Shown piece after piece: positions 8,075 to 16,978 of a stretch of DNA of 64,000 nucleotides. The stretch comes from Ruminococcus sp. (GTDB lineage: Bacteria > Bacillota > Clostridia > Oscillospirales > Acutalibacteraceae). How positions within the stretch are numbered: the stretch's first letter is position 1; every line of letters starts with the position of its first letter. The stretch covers positions 124,001 through 188,000 of the forward strand of contig JAFTGL010000005.1 in NCBI GenBank assembly GCA_017457955.1, written 5' to 3'. The notes under the pieces were generated by a model. That model did no database searches and was not told where the DNA came from. It saw only the letters and a program-made list of their open reading frames with translations. Position numbers and translations under genes: made by a program.

Positions 8075-8881
8075 ATGAAGTACAAACTGATTGCAACCGA
8101 CATCGACGATACCCTGCTGAGAAAAGACAAGACCCTCTCCCCCGTTACCAAAGCGGCTCTTTTGCAGGCGCAGGAAAACGGCGTGCTCGTTGCCGTCGCT
8201 TCGGGACGGCTCCCCTACGGCGTGCGCCCCTACGCAAAGGAACTGGAAGTTTTCAGCCGCGGCGGCTACTACATGGGCTTCAACGGCGGCGCTGTCATGA
8301 ACAGCAAGGGCGAGCTGATCGGCTCAGCCTATCTCGACAGCCGCTACATACAGCCCGTCTATGACATCCTTCGCCCCTCAAACGCCACCGCCATGGTGCA
8401 CAAGGGCGACGTCATCTATGCCGATGATAAGGTCAACGACTACACCCACATTGAAAGCGACGTGATCGGACTGCCGCTGAACGTGGTAGACGACCTGCCG
8501 TCCTTCATCGACTGGCAGATACACAAATTTCTGATTTCGGGCGACCCCGATGAGCTCAAAGACCTCGAACAGCAACTGCTTTCCGCCCTCGGCGACGAAG
8601 TTGACATCTACCTCTCCGCGCCATGGTTCCTCGAGGTCATGCCCAAAGGTACCAACAAGGGCACGGGACTACAAATGATCTGCGACAACGCGGGCATCGA
8701 CATCAGCGAAGCGGTAGCCTTCGGCGACAGCTTCAACGATATTTTCATGCTCAAAGCCGCAGGCATGGGGATCGCCATGGGCAACGCCGAAGAAGCGGTC
8801 AAAGCCGCCGCCGACAAGATCACTGCCGACTGCGACAGCGACGGTATCGCCCTCGCCTTGAAAGAATTGGATTTGATTTAA
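8075..8881 (+). CDS. Cof-type HAD-superfamily hydrolase
   Basis: Cytosolic phosphatase of the HAD class IIB (Cof/YidA) group, which usually act on sugar phosphates, pyridoxal phosphate or flavin mononucleotide. Catalytic motif DIDDTLL at residues 9-15, motif II serine in VASGRLPYG near 45, and the C-terminal VAFGDSFNDIFML near 215 that binds magnesium. The ATG at 8075 follows GAGG at six bases and is preferred to the ATG at 8063; this gives 268 residues, the family length. First of three co-directional genes. Substrate unknown. Confidence 0.9.
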   Translation: MKYKLIATDIDDTLLRKDKTLSPVTKAALLQAQENGVLVAVASGRLPYGVRPYAKELEVFSRGGYYMGFNGGAVMNSKGELIGSAYLDSRYIQPVYDILRPSNATAMVHKGDVIYADDKVNDYTHIESDVIGLPLNVVDDLPSFIDWQIHKFLISGDPDELKDLEQQLLSALGDEVDIYLSAPWFLEVMPKGTNKGTGLQMICDNAGIDISEAVAFGDSFNDIFMLKAAGMGIAMGNAEEAVKAAADKITADCDSDGIALALKELDLI

Positions 8882-8895
8882 CGAAAGGATACAAC

Positions 8896-9357
8896 ATGAA
8901 AAGCTACACCTACATTACCCTGCGCGAACGCCCCGTGCTCAAAGACAAAGCCGCGAACTGGTTCCACGAAAAATGGGGCGTACCCGTCGAAGCCTACCTC
9001 GAGTGCATGGACGCCTATCTCAGCGGCGCGACCGAGTTCGGCTGGTACCTGTGCTTAGATGATGATAAGATCGTCGGCGGCATGGGCGTGATCGAAAACG
9101 ACTTCCACAACAGAAAGGACCTGTCACCGAACGTCTGCGCCGTCTATACCGAAGAGACTTACCGCGGTCAGGGTATCGCGGGCAAGCTGCTCGATCTCAC
9201 CTGCAAGGACATGGCACGGCACGGCTATCCTACCCTCTACCTCGTCACCGACCACACCTCGTTCTACGAGCGGTACGGCTGGCAGTTCCTCTGCATGGTG
9301 CAGGGCGACTACGACGAGGACATGAGCCGTATGTATATCTATAAAGCTGAACAATAA
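8896..9357 (+). CDS. GNAT-family N-acetyltransferase
   Basis: A 153-residue acetyl-CoA-dependent acyltransferase. The acetyl-CoA loop is seen in TEETYRGQGIAGKLLDLTCKDM near residue 90 (consensus Q/R-x-x-G-x-G/A), and the family's FYERYGW near the C-terminus. The gene starts 14 bases after the HAD gene with GAAAGGAT as ribosome binding site, so the two are cotranscribed. Substrate not predictable. Confidence 0.85.
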   Translation: MKSYTYITLRERPVLKDKAANWFHEKWGVPVEAYLECMDAYLSGATEFGWYLCLDDDKIVGGMGVIENDFHNRKDLSPNVCAVYTEETYRGQGIAGKLLDLTCKDMARHGYPTLYLVTDHTSFYERYGWQFLCMVQGDYDEDMSRMYIYKAEQ

Positions 9358-9372
9358 GAAACGAGGGAAAAT

Positions 9373-10302
9373 ATGCTTACATCAAAACTCAAAAAAGGTG
9401 ATGAAATCAGGGTGATCGCGCCTTCATACAGTTTATCTGCGGTTTGGGAGGAAAAATATCACAAGGCTTTACATTTCCTTGAACAACAGGGATTTAAAGT
9501 TACGTTTTCCGAGCACAGTCGGGAGATAAACGAAGAAAGATCATCAAGTATTGCTTCCAGAGTGGAAGATATCCACACTGCCTTTCTTGATGATGATGTA
9601 AAAATGGTAATCACCGCTATCGGCGGCTTTAATGTTAACCAGATATTAGAGCATATCAATTACGAGATCATCAAATCGCATCCCAAGATTTTGTGCGGTT
9701 ATTCAGACATTACCGCCTTGCTCCACGCCGTTTATGCAAAAACAGGCTTGATAACCTATCACGGAGCGCATTTCAGCACTTTTGGGTTTGATGAAGAAGC
9801 AGAATATACACAAAAGGCTTTCTTTGACTGCCTGATGAAACAGGATAGTTTAACCCTCAAACCGTCACAAACGGCAAAGGAGTATACCGTTATCCGACAC
9901 GGCTCCTGCGAGGGTACAATCATCGGCGGAAATCTATGCACTCTTAATTTGTTACAAGGCACACAGTTTATGCCGCAAGCGGACGGTATCGTACTTTTCC
10001 TCGAAGATGATAATATCATGGGCGATTACTTCGTGCGCGAATTTGACCGCAATTTCCAATCACTTCTGCACGCATACGGAATCGACAGGATCAAAGGCGT
10101 TGTATTCGGAAGGTTTGACGAATCCTGTAAAATGAATACGGATGTTGTTAGAAGAATCATAGCCGATAAACTGCCGAACAATATCCCCGTCCTTTTCGGT
10201 GTAGACTTCGGTCATGTTTTCCCGATGATCACCTTTCCCATCGGCGGCAGAGTCAGTGTAAAAACAGACAGTGAGCCCAGAATTGAAATCAGCCTGCATT
10301 GA
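9373..10302 (+). CDS. S66-family LD-carboxypeptidase / MccF-like peptidase
   Basis: Serine peptidase of the S66 family, which trims murein tetrapeptides or, in MccF, inactivates microcin C-type aminoacyl nucleotides. Nucleophile serine in CGYSDITALLHA near residue 112, candidate catalytic glutamate in LFLEDDN near 215, and histidine in VDFGHVFPMITFPIGG near 280. The 309-residue length fits. It has no signal peptide, which points to a cytosolic MccF- or LdcA-like role. The gene is visibly more A/T-rich in codon use than the two genes before it, a hint of later acquisition. It is followed by a bidirectional terminator. Confidence 0.88.
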   Translation: MLTSKLKKGDEIRVIAPSYSLSAVWEEKYHKALHFLEQQGFKVTFSEHSREINEERSSSIASRVEDIHTAFLDDDVKMVITAIGGFNVNQILEHINYEIIKSHPKILCGYSDITALLHAVYAKTGLITYHGAHFSTFGFDEEAEYTQKAFFDCLMKQDSLTLKPSQTAKEYTVIRHGSCEGTIIGGNLCTLNLLQGTQFMPQADGIVLFLEDDNIMGDYFVREFDRNFQSLLHAYGIDRIKGVVFGRFDESCKMNTDVVRRIIADKLPNNIPVLFGVDFGHVFPMITFPIGGRVSVKTDSEPRIEISLH

Positions 10303-10362
10303 TAGCTGTGCTCCGAAAACCAAAGCTGAAAGCAAAACATCATCAATCATCTATTACATTAC

Positions 10363-10395
10363 AAAAGCGCTCCTGATTTCTCAGAAGCGCTTTTT
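10363..10395. terminator. Bidirectional intrinsic terminator
   Basis: Arms AAAAGCGCT and AGCGCTTTT with an inner CTGA/TCAG stem. It serves the S66 gene and the convergent CobW gene. Confidence 0.8.
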
Positions 10396-10409
10396 CGTAT
10401 CGAATTTGA

Positions 10410-11717
10410 TTACAGCTCTGTCAGGCAGTCATCGAGAGCCTCGGTGATCGCCTTTTTGTCAAGGTTCTGACCGATGAACACCAGCTTGATCATGCGGTCG
10501 CCGTACTTGTCGTCCCAGTCCTTCATGAGCTCGGGATCTTCCTTGAACATCTTGCGGCGCACATGCGCGGGAGCGGCGGCAAGCCACTGACCGTAGTCGG
10601 AAACGTCCATCTGCTTGCCCGACTGCTCGAACATAATCGCCCAGTCCTTGTCCTCCTTGATCCAGAACAGACCTTTGGCACGGATGACGTTCTTCGGGAA
10701 GGATGCGAAGAATTTCTCGATCTTGTCCTTCGCAAACGGTTGACGGCGGTAGTAGACAAAGGTGCCGATGCCGTATTCCTCTACCTCGCCGCCATCGTGA
10801 TGATGGTGGTGATGATGATGATGTCCGTGATGATCGTGGTCATGATCGTGGTCGTCATCATCGTCATGGTCATGGTGATGATGCTCATGCTCGTCATCGT
10901 GATCATGATGGTGCTCATGCTCCTCATGGTCGTGGTCATGGTGCTCATGCTCATCGTGGTCGTCATGATCGTCGTCATCGTCCTCGATGTCGGCATTCAG
11001 CTCCTGTACCCAGGCGGCGGAGGAAGCTACCTTGTCGAAGTCAAAGTTGTTGGTGTTCAGGATCTCGCTGATCTCCACCTTACCGCGGGTGGTCTCGATG
11101 ATCTTCGCCTCGGGCTGGAGCGCGCGGATGACCTTCTTGATATTGACAAGCTCCTCGTCGGAAACGAGGTCGACCTTGTTGATGATGATGGTGTTGCAGA
11201 ACTCGATCTGCTGGATGATCAGGTTCTCGATATCCTCGTCGTCGATATCGTCCATCAACAGAGCGCCGCCGCAGCCGAATTCGCTTGAAAGACGCGCCGC
11301 GTCTACAACGGAGACGACGTTGTCCAGACGGCAGAGCTTCGGCAGACGGGGATCGTTGTAGGAGCCGTCCAGCATGGAGATCGTCTGCGCGATCGGGATC
11401 GGCTCGCAGATGCCCGAAGCCTCGATCAGGATATAATCGAACTTCTGCTGTTCTACCAGCCCTAAGATCTGCTCGATCAGATCGGTCTTTAAGGTACAGC
11501 AGATACAGCCGTTCTGTAAGGGTACGAGGTTTTCGTCTTTTTCATTGACGATGCCGCCCTTCTGGATCAGCTCGGCGTCGATGTTCACCTCGCCGATATC
11601 GTTGACGATAACGGCGACCTTATAGCCCTCTTGATTGTTGAGAACATGGTTCAGCAGGGTGGTTTTGCCCGCGCCGAGGTAACCGGTCAGCAGGGTCACG
11701 GGAAGTATTTTTCTCAT
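10410..11717 (-). CDS. CobW/COG0523 GTPase with long His/Asp-rich metal-binding insert
   Basis: G3E-family GTP-binding metal chaperone. Walker A GYLGAGKTT at about residues 10-18, the metal-binding C-x-C-C motif in NGCICC near 72, a GTPase NKVD near 160, and the C-terminal CobW domain. Between them, residues about 244-307 are an extraordinary stretch with about 30 histidines among Asp/Glu, expected to bind zinc, nickel or cobalt. The ATG at 11717 follows AAAGGA at good spacing (435 residues), better than the upstream ATG at 11753. Family members often serve under metal limitation; no clear Zur box was found. Single-gene unit. Confidence 0.92.
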   Translation of the reverse strand: MRKILPVTLLTGYLGAGKTTLLNHVLNNQEGYKVAVIVNDIGEVNIDAELIQKGGIVNEKDENLVPLQNGCICCTLKTDLIEQILGLVEQQKFDYILIEASGICEPIPIAQTISMLDGSYNDPRLPKLCRLDNVVSVVDAARLSSEFGCGGALLMDDIDDEDIENLIIQQIEFCNTIIINKVDLVSDEELVNIKKVIRALQPEAKIIETTRGKVEISEILNTNNFDFDKVASSAAWVQELNADIEDDDDDHDDHDEHEHHDHDHEEHEHHHDHDDEHEHHHHDHDDDDDHDHDHDHHGHHHHHHHHHDGGEVEEYGIGTFVYYRRQPFAKDKIEKFFASFPKNVIRAKGLFWIKEDKDWAIMFEQSGKQMDVSDYGQWLAAAPAHVRRKMFKEDPELMKDWDDKYGDRMIKLVFIGQNLDKKAITEALDDCLTEL

Positions 11718-11751
11718 ATGATCAGTCCTTTGATTACAATTTTCTGTCATC

Positions 11752-11779
11752 ATTATATCACAAAGTCAAAAATAAACAA
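11752..11779 (-). promoter_or_regulatory. Probable promoter of the CobW-family gene
   Basis: TTGTTT (11774-11779) and TATAAT (11752-11757), 16 bases apart on the minus strand. Confidence 0.5.
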
Positions 11780-11823
11780 GGCGAGGATTCACCGACTTTT
11801 TTGATGTGTAAGGAAGGAGTTTT

Positions 11824-11889
11824 ATGATTTTTGACAACAGCGCCGTGAAACACAAAAGTTTTCACAGGCGATTCCCCCCGAAATATTGA
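11824..11889 (+). CDS. Possible 21-residue peptide with a strong ribosome binding site
   Basis: An ATG preceded by AAGGAAGGAG at about four bases encodes MIFDNSAVKHKSFHRRFPPKY and stops. It lies upstream of the promoter for the next gene and no promoter of its own was identified. Could be chance; listed because the ribosome binding site is near-perfect and the peptide is strongly basic. Confidence 0.2.
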   Translation: MIFDNSAVKHKSFHRRFPPKY

Positions 11890-11917
11890 CGTTTTTGTAA
11901 ATTTTTTGCGGTTTTTA

Positions 11918-11946
11918 TTGAATTATCGGCGTCTCTCGTCTATAAT
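11918..11946 (+). promoter_or_regulatory. Sigma-A promoter of the small membrane-protein gene
   Basis: TTGAAT (11918-11923) and TATAAT (11941-11946) with 17-base spacing. The expected start near 11953 rules out the in-frame ATG at 11952 and supports the ATG at 11991. Confidence 0.75.
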
Positions 11947-11990
11947 AAAAAATGAAGTATTTTGCAAATAAAGAAAAAAGGAGTTTATCT

Positions 11991-12677
11991 ATGGCAAGAA
12001 GAGATTATGACGACTATGACAGACAGCCGAACGCGATAGAGCGCGACCGTATGGAACGCAGACGCGCGACAAGAAGAAAAAGCATGATCACCAACATCGT
12101 TGTGGTCGCGGTCGTCTTAGCGGTCATCGTCGGTATCATCATCGCGGTCGTTGCCCTCGTCGGCGGCAATAAGAATAACGCACAGCAAAACGCCGAGCCG
12201 ACAGCCGTAACCGCTACCATCGCGGCTGAGACACAGGCGCCGAAGGCGACCACAGCGGCAAGCTCACAGCAGACAGCCCAGCAGAACAACCGGAACAGCG
12301 TGCAGGTCTCTTCACAGGAAGATAATCAGGACAACGATCCGTATAACGATGATCAGGAGCCCACCCAATCGTATGATTCGTCCTCTTCCTCCGCGGTATC
12401 CTCGGGGTCAAGTGTTTCCGACGGCAGCGCACTGCACTACTACGCAAACGGTCAGACCTCCTACGGCTATGACTGGACCTACTCCGGCGGCGGCGGGGTC
12501 GTCGACGTCAGCTGCAGCTACAACTTCGACACCAAGCAGTATGACTTTAACATCGCGGGCGTCAGCGAAGGCACGACCTCCCTCACCCTGTACTACAACA
12601 CCGACGACGGCGTACAGGTGCCCGTGACCATGACGGTCAGCGTAGACAGCGATCTGAACGTCACGCAAATCGGATAA
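11991..12677 (+). CDS. Single-pass membrane protein with Ser/Gln/Thr-rich stalk, unknown function
   Basis: The 228-residue protein has a charged N-terminus (residues 1-32), one membrane segment (about 33-58, Val/Ile-rich), an extracytoplasmic low-complexity stalk rich in Ala, Thr, Gln, Ser and Asp, and a compact C-terminal domain of about 85 residues with alternating beta-like sequence ending in VTMTVSVDSDLNVTQIG, suggestive of an Ig-like sandwich. The ATG at 11991 follows AAAGGAG. No recognised family. Transcribed alone between a promoter and a terminator. Confidence 0.75.
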   Translation: MARRDYDDYDRQPNAIERDRMERRRATRRKSMITNIVVVAVVLAVIVGIIIAVVALVGGNKNNAQQNAEPTAVTATIAAETQAPKATTAASSQQTAQQNNRNSVQVSSQEDNQDNDPYNDDQEPTQSYDSSSSSAVSSGSSVSDGSALHYYANGQTSYGYDWTYSGGGGVVDVSCSYNFDTKQYDFNIAGVSEGTTSLTLYYNTDDGVQVPVTMTVSVDSDLNVTQIG

Positions 12678-12693
12678 ACGACACAATAAATGA

Positions 12694-12721
12694 AACCGGC
12701 TGAGAGATCAGCCGGTTTTTT
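12694..12721 (+). terminator. Intrinsic terminator
   Basis: AACCGGCTGA-gaga-TCAGCCGGTT followed by T residues. Confidence 0.88.
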
Positions 12722-12740
12722 GATGCCGTTATTTATTATT

Positions 12741-14033
12741 TTATTCGGGATAAACATTGTTGAGGGCGTCGTACTGCTTTGCCCAGCCGTCTACGAACGC
12801 GGCTCTGACCTTTTCCCAGTTTTCATCGGTCTGATCGGTGTTGTAGACCTTTAAGGCGTCGCGCAGATCGGCGCGGTACGCGTCGACGTTCGGCTGGTAG
12901 GTCATCAGCCAATCCATCCTGTAACAGCCGTCGGCAAGGTACTCGTCCTGCTTCGCCAGGAAGCCGTTGACCGCTTCTTTCGCGTTCTTGTAAGGCATGT
13001 TGCCGAGCTGTTCCACCAGCATGGAGCTTGCCTCAGCGTCGGTGACAAGCCACTTCATGAACGCCAGCGTCGCCTTCTGATCCTCTTCGGGAGCGAGCTG
13101 GTTGACAGCCCAGTAGTTTTCCGAGCCGCTGTTCAGCGCCGCTTTCTCTTCGCCCTTGACGCCGCAGTAGTAAGGAATGATCGTGACGTCGGGGATCGCC
13201 GCGGACAGCTTCGCGTAATCCCATGAGCCCGCCAGACAGAACGCGGTCTTGCCCGCGGCGAATTCATCGAGCGGCTGATGACCGCCCGCGGCAGCCTCTT
13301 CGGGAGTTGAAGCCGCGTTGTTGACGATCACGTCATACAGCTGTTTATAATTCTGCATATACGCGCCTGTCAGAGAAGCGGGGCACTCGTCCCAGGAGCT
13401 GCCGTCCTTTTCTTCATAATAATACTCTAAATTCGCAAGGTGAGCGGTCAGCCGCCAAGAGGATCCGTCATCCAGATCGGGCGAGCTGAACGCGTCGTAG
13501 CCCAGCCAGGAAGCGTTGTTGTGGATCGCCTCGGCAAGCAGCTTCAGGGTATCGAAATCGGTGATATCATCCACGGAATACCCGACGATCTCTATCAGAG
13601 AGGGGTTGACGGCGATACCGTAGCACTCAAGACAATACGGGATCGCGATTGTTTTGTCGTCTTCGTCGGTAAGGTTGTAGGCGGCGGTCGTCAGCTCGCT
13701 TGTGACCGCTCTGGACGACAGGTCAAGCGCGGAGCTTGCCCATTCGTCGGCGCTCTTCTGATCGGTGACGACAAACATGGTAGGCGGCTCGTCCGAAGCC
13801 ATCTCCGCGCGCAGGGTGCTGTTATAGGCGCCTGATTCGGGGGTGACGATCTTCACATCCACGCCTTTTTCTTCCTTATACCTTGCCGCGATGGACAGCA
13901 GGGTATCCTCCAGCTCGGGCTTATAGTTCAGCCAGTAGACGGAGCCGCCGCTGCTGCTGAAAAGACCGCAGGCGGAAAGCGAAAGAATCATCATCACAGC
14001 AAGCGCCAGCGCCGCGACTCTTTTTATCTTCAT
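12741..14033 (-). CDS. Extracellular solute-binding lipoprotein (ABC sugar type)
   Basis: A 430-residue family-1 periplasmic-type binding protein. The signal peptide ends in a lipobox LSLSAC near residue 21, so it is lipid-anchored outside the membrane. The middle contains stretches typical of the family (AAGKTAFCLAGSWDYAKL near 240 and EDQKATLAFMKWL near 295). I chose the ATG at 14033 with AGGAG at eight bases rather than the frame start at 14051. No permease or ATPase genes adjoin it, so the transporter partner must be elsewhere. Ligand likely an oligosaccharide, by family only. Confidence 0.85.
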   Translation of the reverse strand: MKIKRVAALALAVMMILSLSACGLFSSSGGSVYWLNYKPELEDTLLSIAARYKEEKGVDVKIVTPESGAYNSTLRAEMASDEPPTMFVVTDQKSADEWASSALDLSSRAVTSELTTAAYNLTDEDDKTIAIPYCLECYGIAVNPSLIEIVGYSVDDITDFDTLKLLAEAIHNNASWLGYDAFSSPDLDDGSSWRLTAHLANLEYYYEEKDGSSWDECPASLTGAYMQNYKQLYDVIVNNAASTPEEAAAGGHQPLDEFAAGKTAFCLAGSWDYAKLSAAIPDVTIIPYYCGVKGEEKAALNSGSENYWAVNQLAPEEDQKATLAFMKWLVTDAEASSMLVEQLGNMPYKNAKEAVNGFLAKQDEYLADGCYRMDWLMTYQPNVDAYRADLRDALKVYNTDQTDENWEKVRAAFVDGWAKQYDALNNVYPE

Positions 14034-14150
14034 ATCCAACGCTCCTAACATATAGAAGTTTTATCATCCGTTAACAGTATAATCGAAAGGATGAATAATG
14101 TCAACTTCCGCGGTCAGAGCGACCGAACATGCTTTTTCGCAAAGAAGAAA

Positions 14151-14174
14151 CAACCACCCGAAAGCGGGTGGTTG
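14151..14174 (-). terminator. Intrinsic terminator after the dockerin gene
   Basis: AACCACCCG-cttt-CGGGTGGTT on the minus strand, followed by T-rich sequence. Confidence 0.7.
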
Positions 14175-14210
14175 TGATCTTTTGAGCGTATTGTTTCAGC
14201 AGAGATGATA

Positions 14211-15287
14211 TCAGAACAGATTGTGCTCACCCGATGCCTGCTTATAGATCGCCATTGCATCGTTGGACTGTACTCTGCCGTTGTTGTTGACGTCGGCACA
14301 CTTGAACGCATAGCCTTCCAGCTTATCAGCGGCGCCGCCCTGCGCATGCTTGTATGCAAACATACCGTCGTTAGACTGTACTCTGCCGTTCAGGTTTGTG
14401 TCGCCGATCGGGCAGATCTTGACGTCCTGGGTGGTGTCGCCGGACACGGTGATCTCATAGTCGCGGGACACGTGGTTTTCCTTGTGAACACGCAGGATAT
14501 AGTCGCCGTCAGCTACATCAGCAATGCTGTAGGCAACGGTGTTGCCGTTTACTGTGGCGCTGTAAGCAAGTTTATTGTCCTGAATAAGCTCTACGAGGAT
14601 CTCATCAGAGGCATCGGCGGAAGTAGAGTAGCTGGTGATGGTACCGCTGACGGTAGAGGTGACAGGCAGAGGAGCGGGCTCGGAAAGAGCGACGGGGCTG
14701 GTGAAGTCAGGGTTCACGATAGCGCCCTTGTCGATGATCCTGGTCAGCATATCGTCGGAAACCGCGAGGGTCTGCATTCTGTTGGTGATGGTCGCTTCGC
14801 CGGCAGCCTTGACGGTGTAGCGCAGAATAACCAGCGCTCTGTCATCGGCGTTAAACTTAAAGCCGGCTTTGGACGGGATAGATGCGTTGTAATAAACGAT
14901 GCCTTCTATTCCGGCATTACCGACGGTAGCGCTCTTGAGGATCGGGAAGATGGTATCGACATCTTCTAAGAGACCGTAATCGTAATCATCTACGTCCGTG
15001 ACATAGGTCTCGGCAACTTCCAGAATGGAAGAGGTGTACTCCTGAGAACCGTTCAGGGAACCGATCTTGCCTTCATTGCAATTGCTTGCGTTCAGGTAGG
15101 TGTAAGCGGTAAAGGTCTCGCCTACTGCGTAGGTTTGGGTAACGGAATTACCTTTGACGCTGGTCAGGGTAACGGTCGCCGTCTCCACGCCGGTCGCGGC
15201 AGCATCCGCATCCGCGGCGTTTGCGGCTACAACTGTTACGGAAACAACCATAAGGATTGCGAGCATCAAGCTCAGAATTTTTCTCAT
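14211..15287 (-). CDS. Secreted cohesin-like/dockerin type I protein
   Basis: A 358-residue exported protein. Signal peptide at 1-24; residues about 40-185 resemble a cohesin-type beta-sandwich; residues about 205-285 resemble a carboxypeptidase regulatory-like (beta) domain; the C-terminal 65 residues are a dockerin with two calcium-binding repeats, GDTNLNGRVQSNDGMFAYKH and DVNNNGRVQSNDAMAIYKQ. Dockerins dock enzymes or adaptors onto cohesins of cellulosome-like scaffolds or cell-surface proteins. No catalytic domain is seen, so this is likely a structural adaptor. A cohesin-like cell-wall protein is encoded three genes upstream at 17029-18327. Confidence 0.85.
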   Translation of the reverse strand: MRKILSLMLAILMVVSVTVVAANAADADAAATGVETATVTLTSVKGNSVTQTYAVGETFTAYTYLNASNCNEGKIGSLNGSQEYTSSILEVAETYVTDVDDYDYGLLEDVDTIFPILKSATVGNAGIEGIVYYNASIPSKAGFKFNADDRALVILRYTVKAAGEATITNRMQTLAVSDDMLTRIIDKGAIVNPDFTSPVALSEPAPLPVTSTVSGTITSYSTSADASDEILVELIQDNKLAYSATVNGNTVAYSIADVADGDYILRVHKENHVSRDYEITVSGDTTQDVKICPIGDTNLNGRVQSNDGMFAYKHAQGGAADKLEGYAFKCADVNNNGRVQSNDAMAIYKQASGEHNLF

Positions 15288-15479
15288 ATGAATTCCTCCT
15301 AATCATATTTTCTCGAATGATCCGGCAGACGTACACGCATCATGAGTCATTCCATCGCTGTCCGCCTTAACACTATCATTGTAACAAATAATTGTCGCAA
15401 GTGCAATAAGAAAATATGGAAATCTCAAAAGATTTTACAATTACTTCACATTTTTCACAGTATTATCATCAAAAAGCAA

Positions 15480-15509
15480 AGCTCCCTCACCTTCAGCGGT
15501 AAGAGAGCT
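15480..15509 (-). terminator. Intrinsic terminator of the sortase B operon
   Basis: AGCTCCCTCACC paired with GGTAAGAGAGCT (two G-U pairs), followed on the minus strand by TTTGCTTTTTG. Confidence 0.7.
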
Positions 15510-15513
15510 AATA

Positions 15514-16305
15514 TCAATCTTTCGTTTTGTCCTTGATCCTTCTTGCCACAACGACGAAGCGGCCGTCCTGTGTATGGTAGTTGCAGGTGGAAAGGGTGAT
15601 CAGTTCATCGCCGTAGGTCGGGGTGATACCCGTATCGTAAAGGGCGTTGGCTTTGACGTTCGCGACAAACTCGTTGAACGCGTACTCGGAAGAGAGATCC
15701 TTGTACTTGTAATAGTAGAACATGCCCTCCTGCTCTTCCTCGAGAGGATACGCCTTAGCCAAGAACGCGGCGACGACCTCATAATCCCTGAGCTCATAGC
15801 GCGTATCAAAGAAAATCGTCTTATGCTCCTCATAAAACTTTTTGTCCTGATATTTTGGCAGCTCGCCGAACATGGAGCCGTTGTTCATATGGTGACCGTA
15901 GATCAGGTAATAATTGCCGTCAGCGGGACATTCGCCGTCGATGAACAGCATGCCGCTGTCCGAATAGTTGCCGTAGAAATCACGGTGCAGGTAATACTCG
16001 GAGTCGCGGGGCGTGTACATAACGGGGTAGTCGATGACGGTCCCTTCGATCTTCAGCCAGCCGAAGAAATCGGGATTCTTCTTATAAAGCTCGTCATATT
16101 TTCTCAGCGCGCCGGTATCGTCGACCTCATCGGTATCCTCTACCATCTGGGCGAGGCTGTCGAAGGTCTCTTTCTCATGGATGGCGTTCAGAAACGCTCT
16201 GAAAAACATGAACGCGCCGATACAAAAGCCGATGAGAAAAACCGCAAGGATGATGATGACGAGGGTCTTGCCCTTCTTCTTGGGGGTCTCTTTTACGTGT
16301 CTCAC
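15514..16305 (-). CDS. srtB: Class B sortase
   Basis: A 263-residue membrane-anchored transpeptidase. N-terminal membrane segment at about residues 14-36, then the sortase fold with catalytic histidine in YLIYGHHMNNGSMFG near residue 133, cysteine in ITLSTCNYH near 237 and arginine in RFVVVARR near 250. The HHMNNGSMFG spelling is class B. The start is a GTG that overlaps the TGA of the upstream gene by four bases, so the two are coupled. Class B enzymes anchor proteins with non-LPXTG signals or act on pili; candidate substrates nearby end in AKTGD and NPSTAG. Confidence 0.93.
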   Translation of the reverse strand: MRHVKETPKKKGKTLVIIILAVFLIGFCIGAFMFFRAFLNAIHEKETFDSLAQMVEDTDEVDDTGALRKYDELYKKNPDFFGWLKIEGTVIDYPVMYTPRDSEYYLHRDFYGNYSDSGMLFIDGECPADGNYYLIYGHHMNNGSMFGELPKYQDKKFYEEHKTIFFDTRYELRDYEVVAAFLAKAYPLEEEQEGMFYYYKYKDLSSEYAFNEFVANVKANALYDTGITPTYGDELITLSTCNYHTQDGRFVVVARRIKDKTKD

Positions 16306-16868
16306 ACTTCGACCTTATCAAACTCGTAGTCAACGCCGCCGCGGGTCATGATGAGTTTCTCGCCGCTGAGCGTATAGGTATACTCGCTGTCCATCGCGTC
16401 GTCGATATCAAAATCAACGATGAGCTTGCCACCCTCGGCGCTGTACATAAAGGTATAGTTGTCAATCGCGGTGAGCATAATACCTCTGCCCTTGCCGTTG
16501 AACATATAGATGGTGTTGCCGTCAAAGCTCCACTTGCCCTCTAACTCGGAAGCGGCAGCGCCGCCGCCGTAAATGACGGTGACGTCATGGCGGCTGCCCG
16601 AGGTGGGAAGCATGCCGTCGTCATAATACTGAGAGATGATCGTGGTCTCACCCTCGGTCTCGGGTACAAATTCGGTCTTGCCGGTGAACAGATTGCTGAC
16701 GCCGGACTCAGCGCCGGGCACAAAGATGAAAACCAAAGCAGCAACGATGATCAGCGCCAATACGATCAGTATCACGGCGATAAGGATCTGCTTTGTCTTC
16801 TTATCCGCAGAAGAGCGCGGCTTAGCGCGGGAGCCGGAGGTTGAAGGATGTTTCGGTGAATAGCTCAT
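16302..16868 (-). CDS. DUF5640-like membrane-anchored protein coupled to sortase B
   Basis: A 188-residue protein with a Ser/Lys-rich cytoplasmic tail (1-27), one membrane segment (about 28-52), a short linker and a C-terminal lipocalin-like domain containing ELEGKWSFDGNTIYMFNGKG and YTYTLSGEKLIMTRGG, a pattern seen in DUF5640 proteins of gut Bacillota. Overlaps srtB by four bases. Function unknown; the coupling suggests it accompanies or regulates the sortase. Confidence 0.75.
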   Translation of the reverse strand: MSYSPKHPSTSGSRAKPRSSADKKTKQILIAVILIVLALIIVAALVFIFVPGAESGVSNLFTGKTEFVPETEGETTIISQYYDDGMLPTSGSRHDVTVIYGGGAAASELEGKWSFDGNTIYMFNGKGRGIMLTAIDNYTFMYSAEGGKLIVDFDIDDAMDSEYTYTLSGEKLIMTRGGVDYEFDKVEV

Positions 16869-16978
16869 AATATCATTCCTTTGATAGTATAATCATATTT
16901 TCTTTAGTCAGTCTTTTACTGATCTGCTATCGCAGGGAGCGCAAACGCCGCATAAAAAACTGAATAAAGAAAACATCA

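Noticed and set aside
10563..11361. Plus-strand frames of up to 241 codons opposite the CobW gene
   Set aside because: They are shadows of the His/Asp codon repeat on the other strand; the minus-strand gene has all family motifs.
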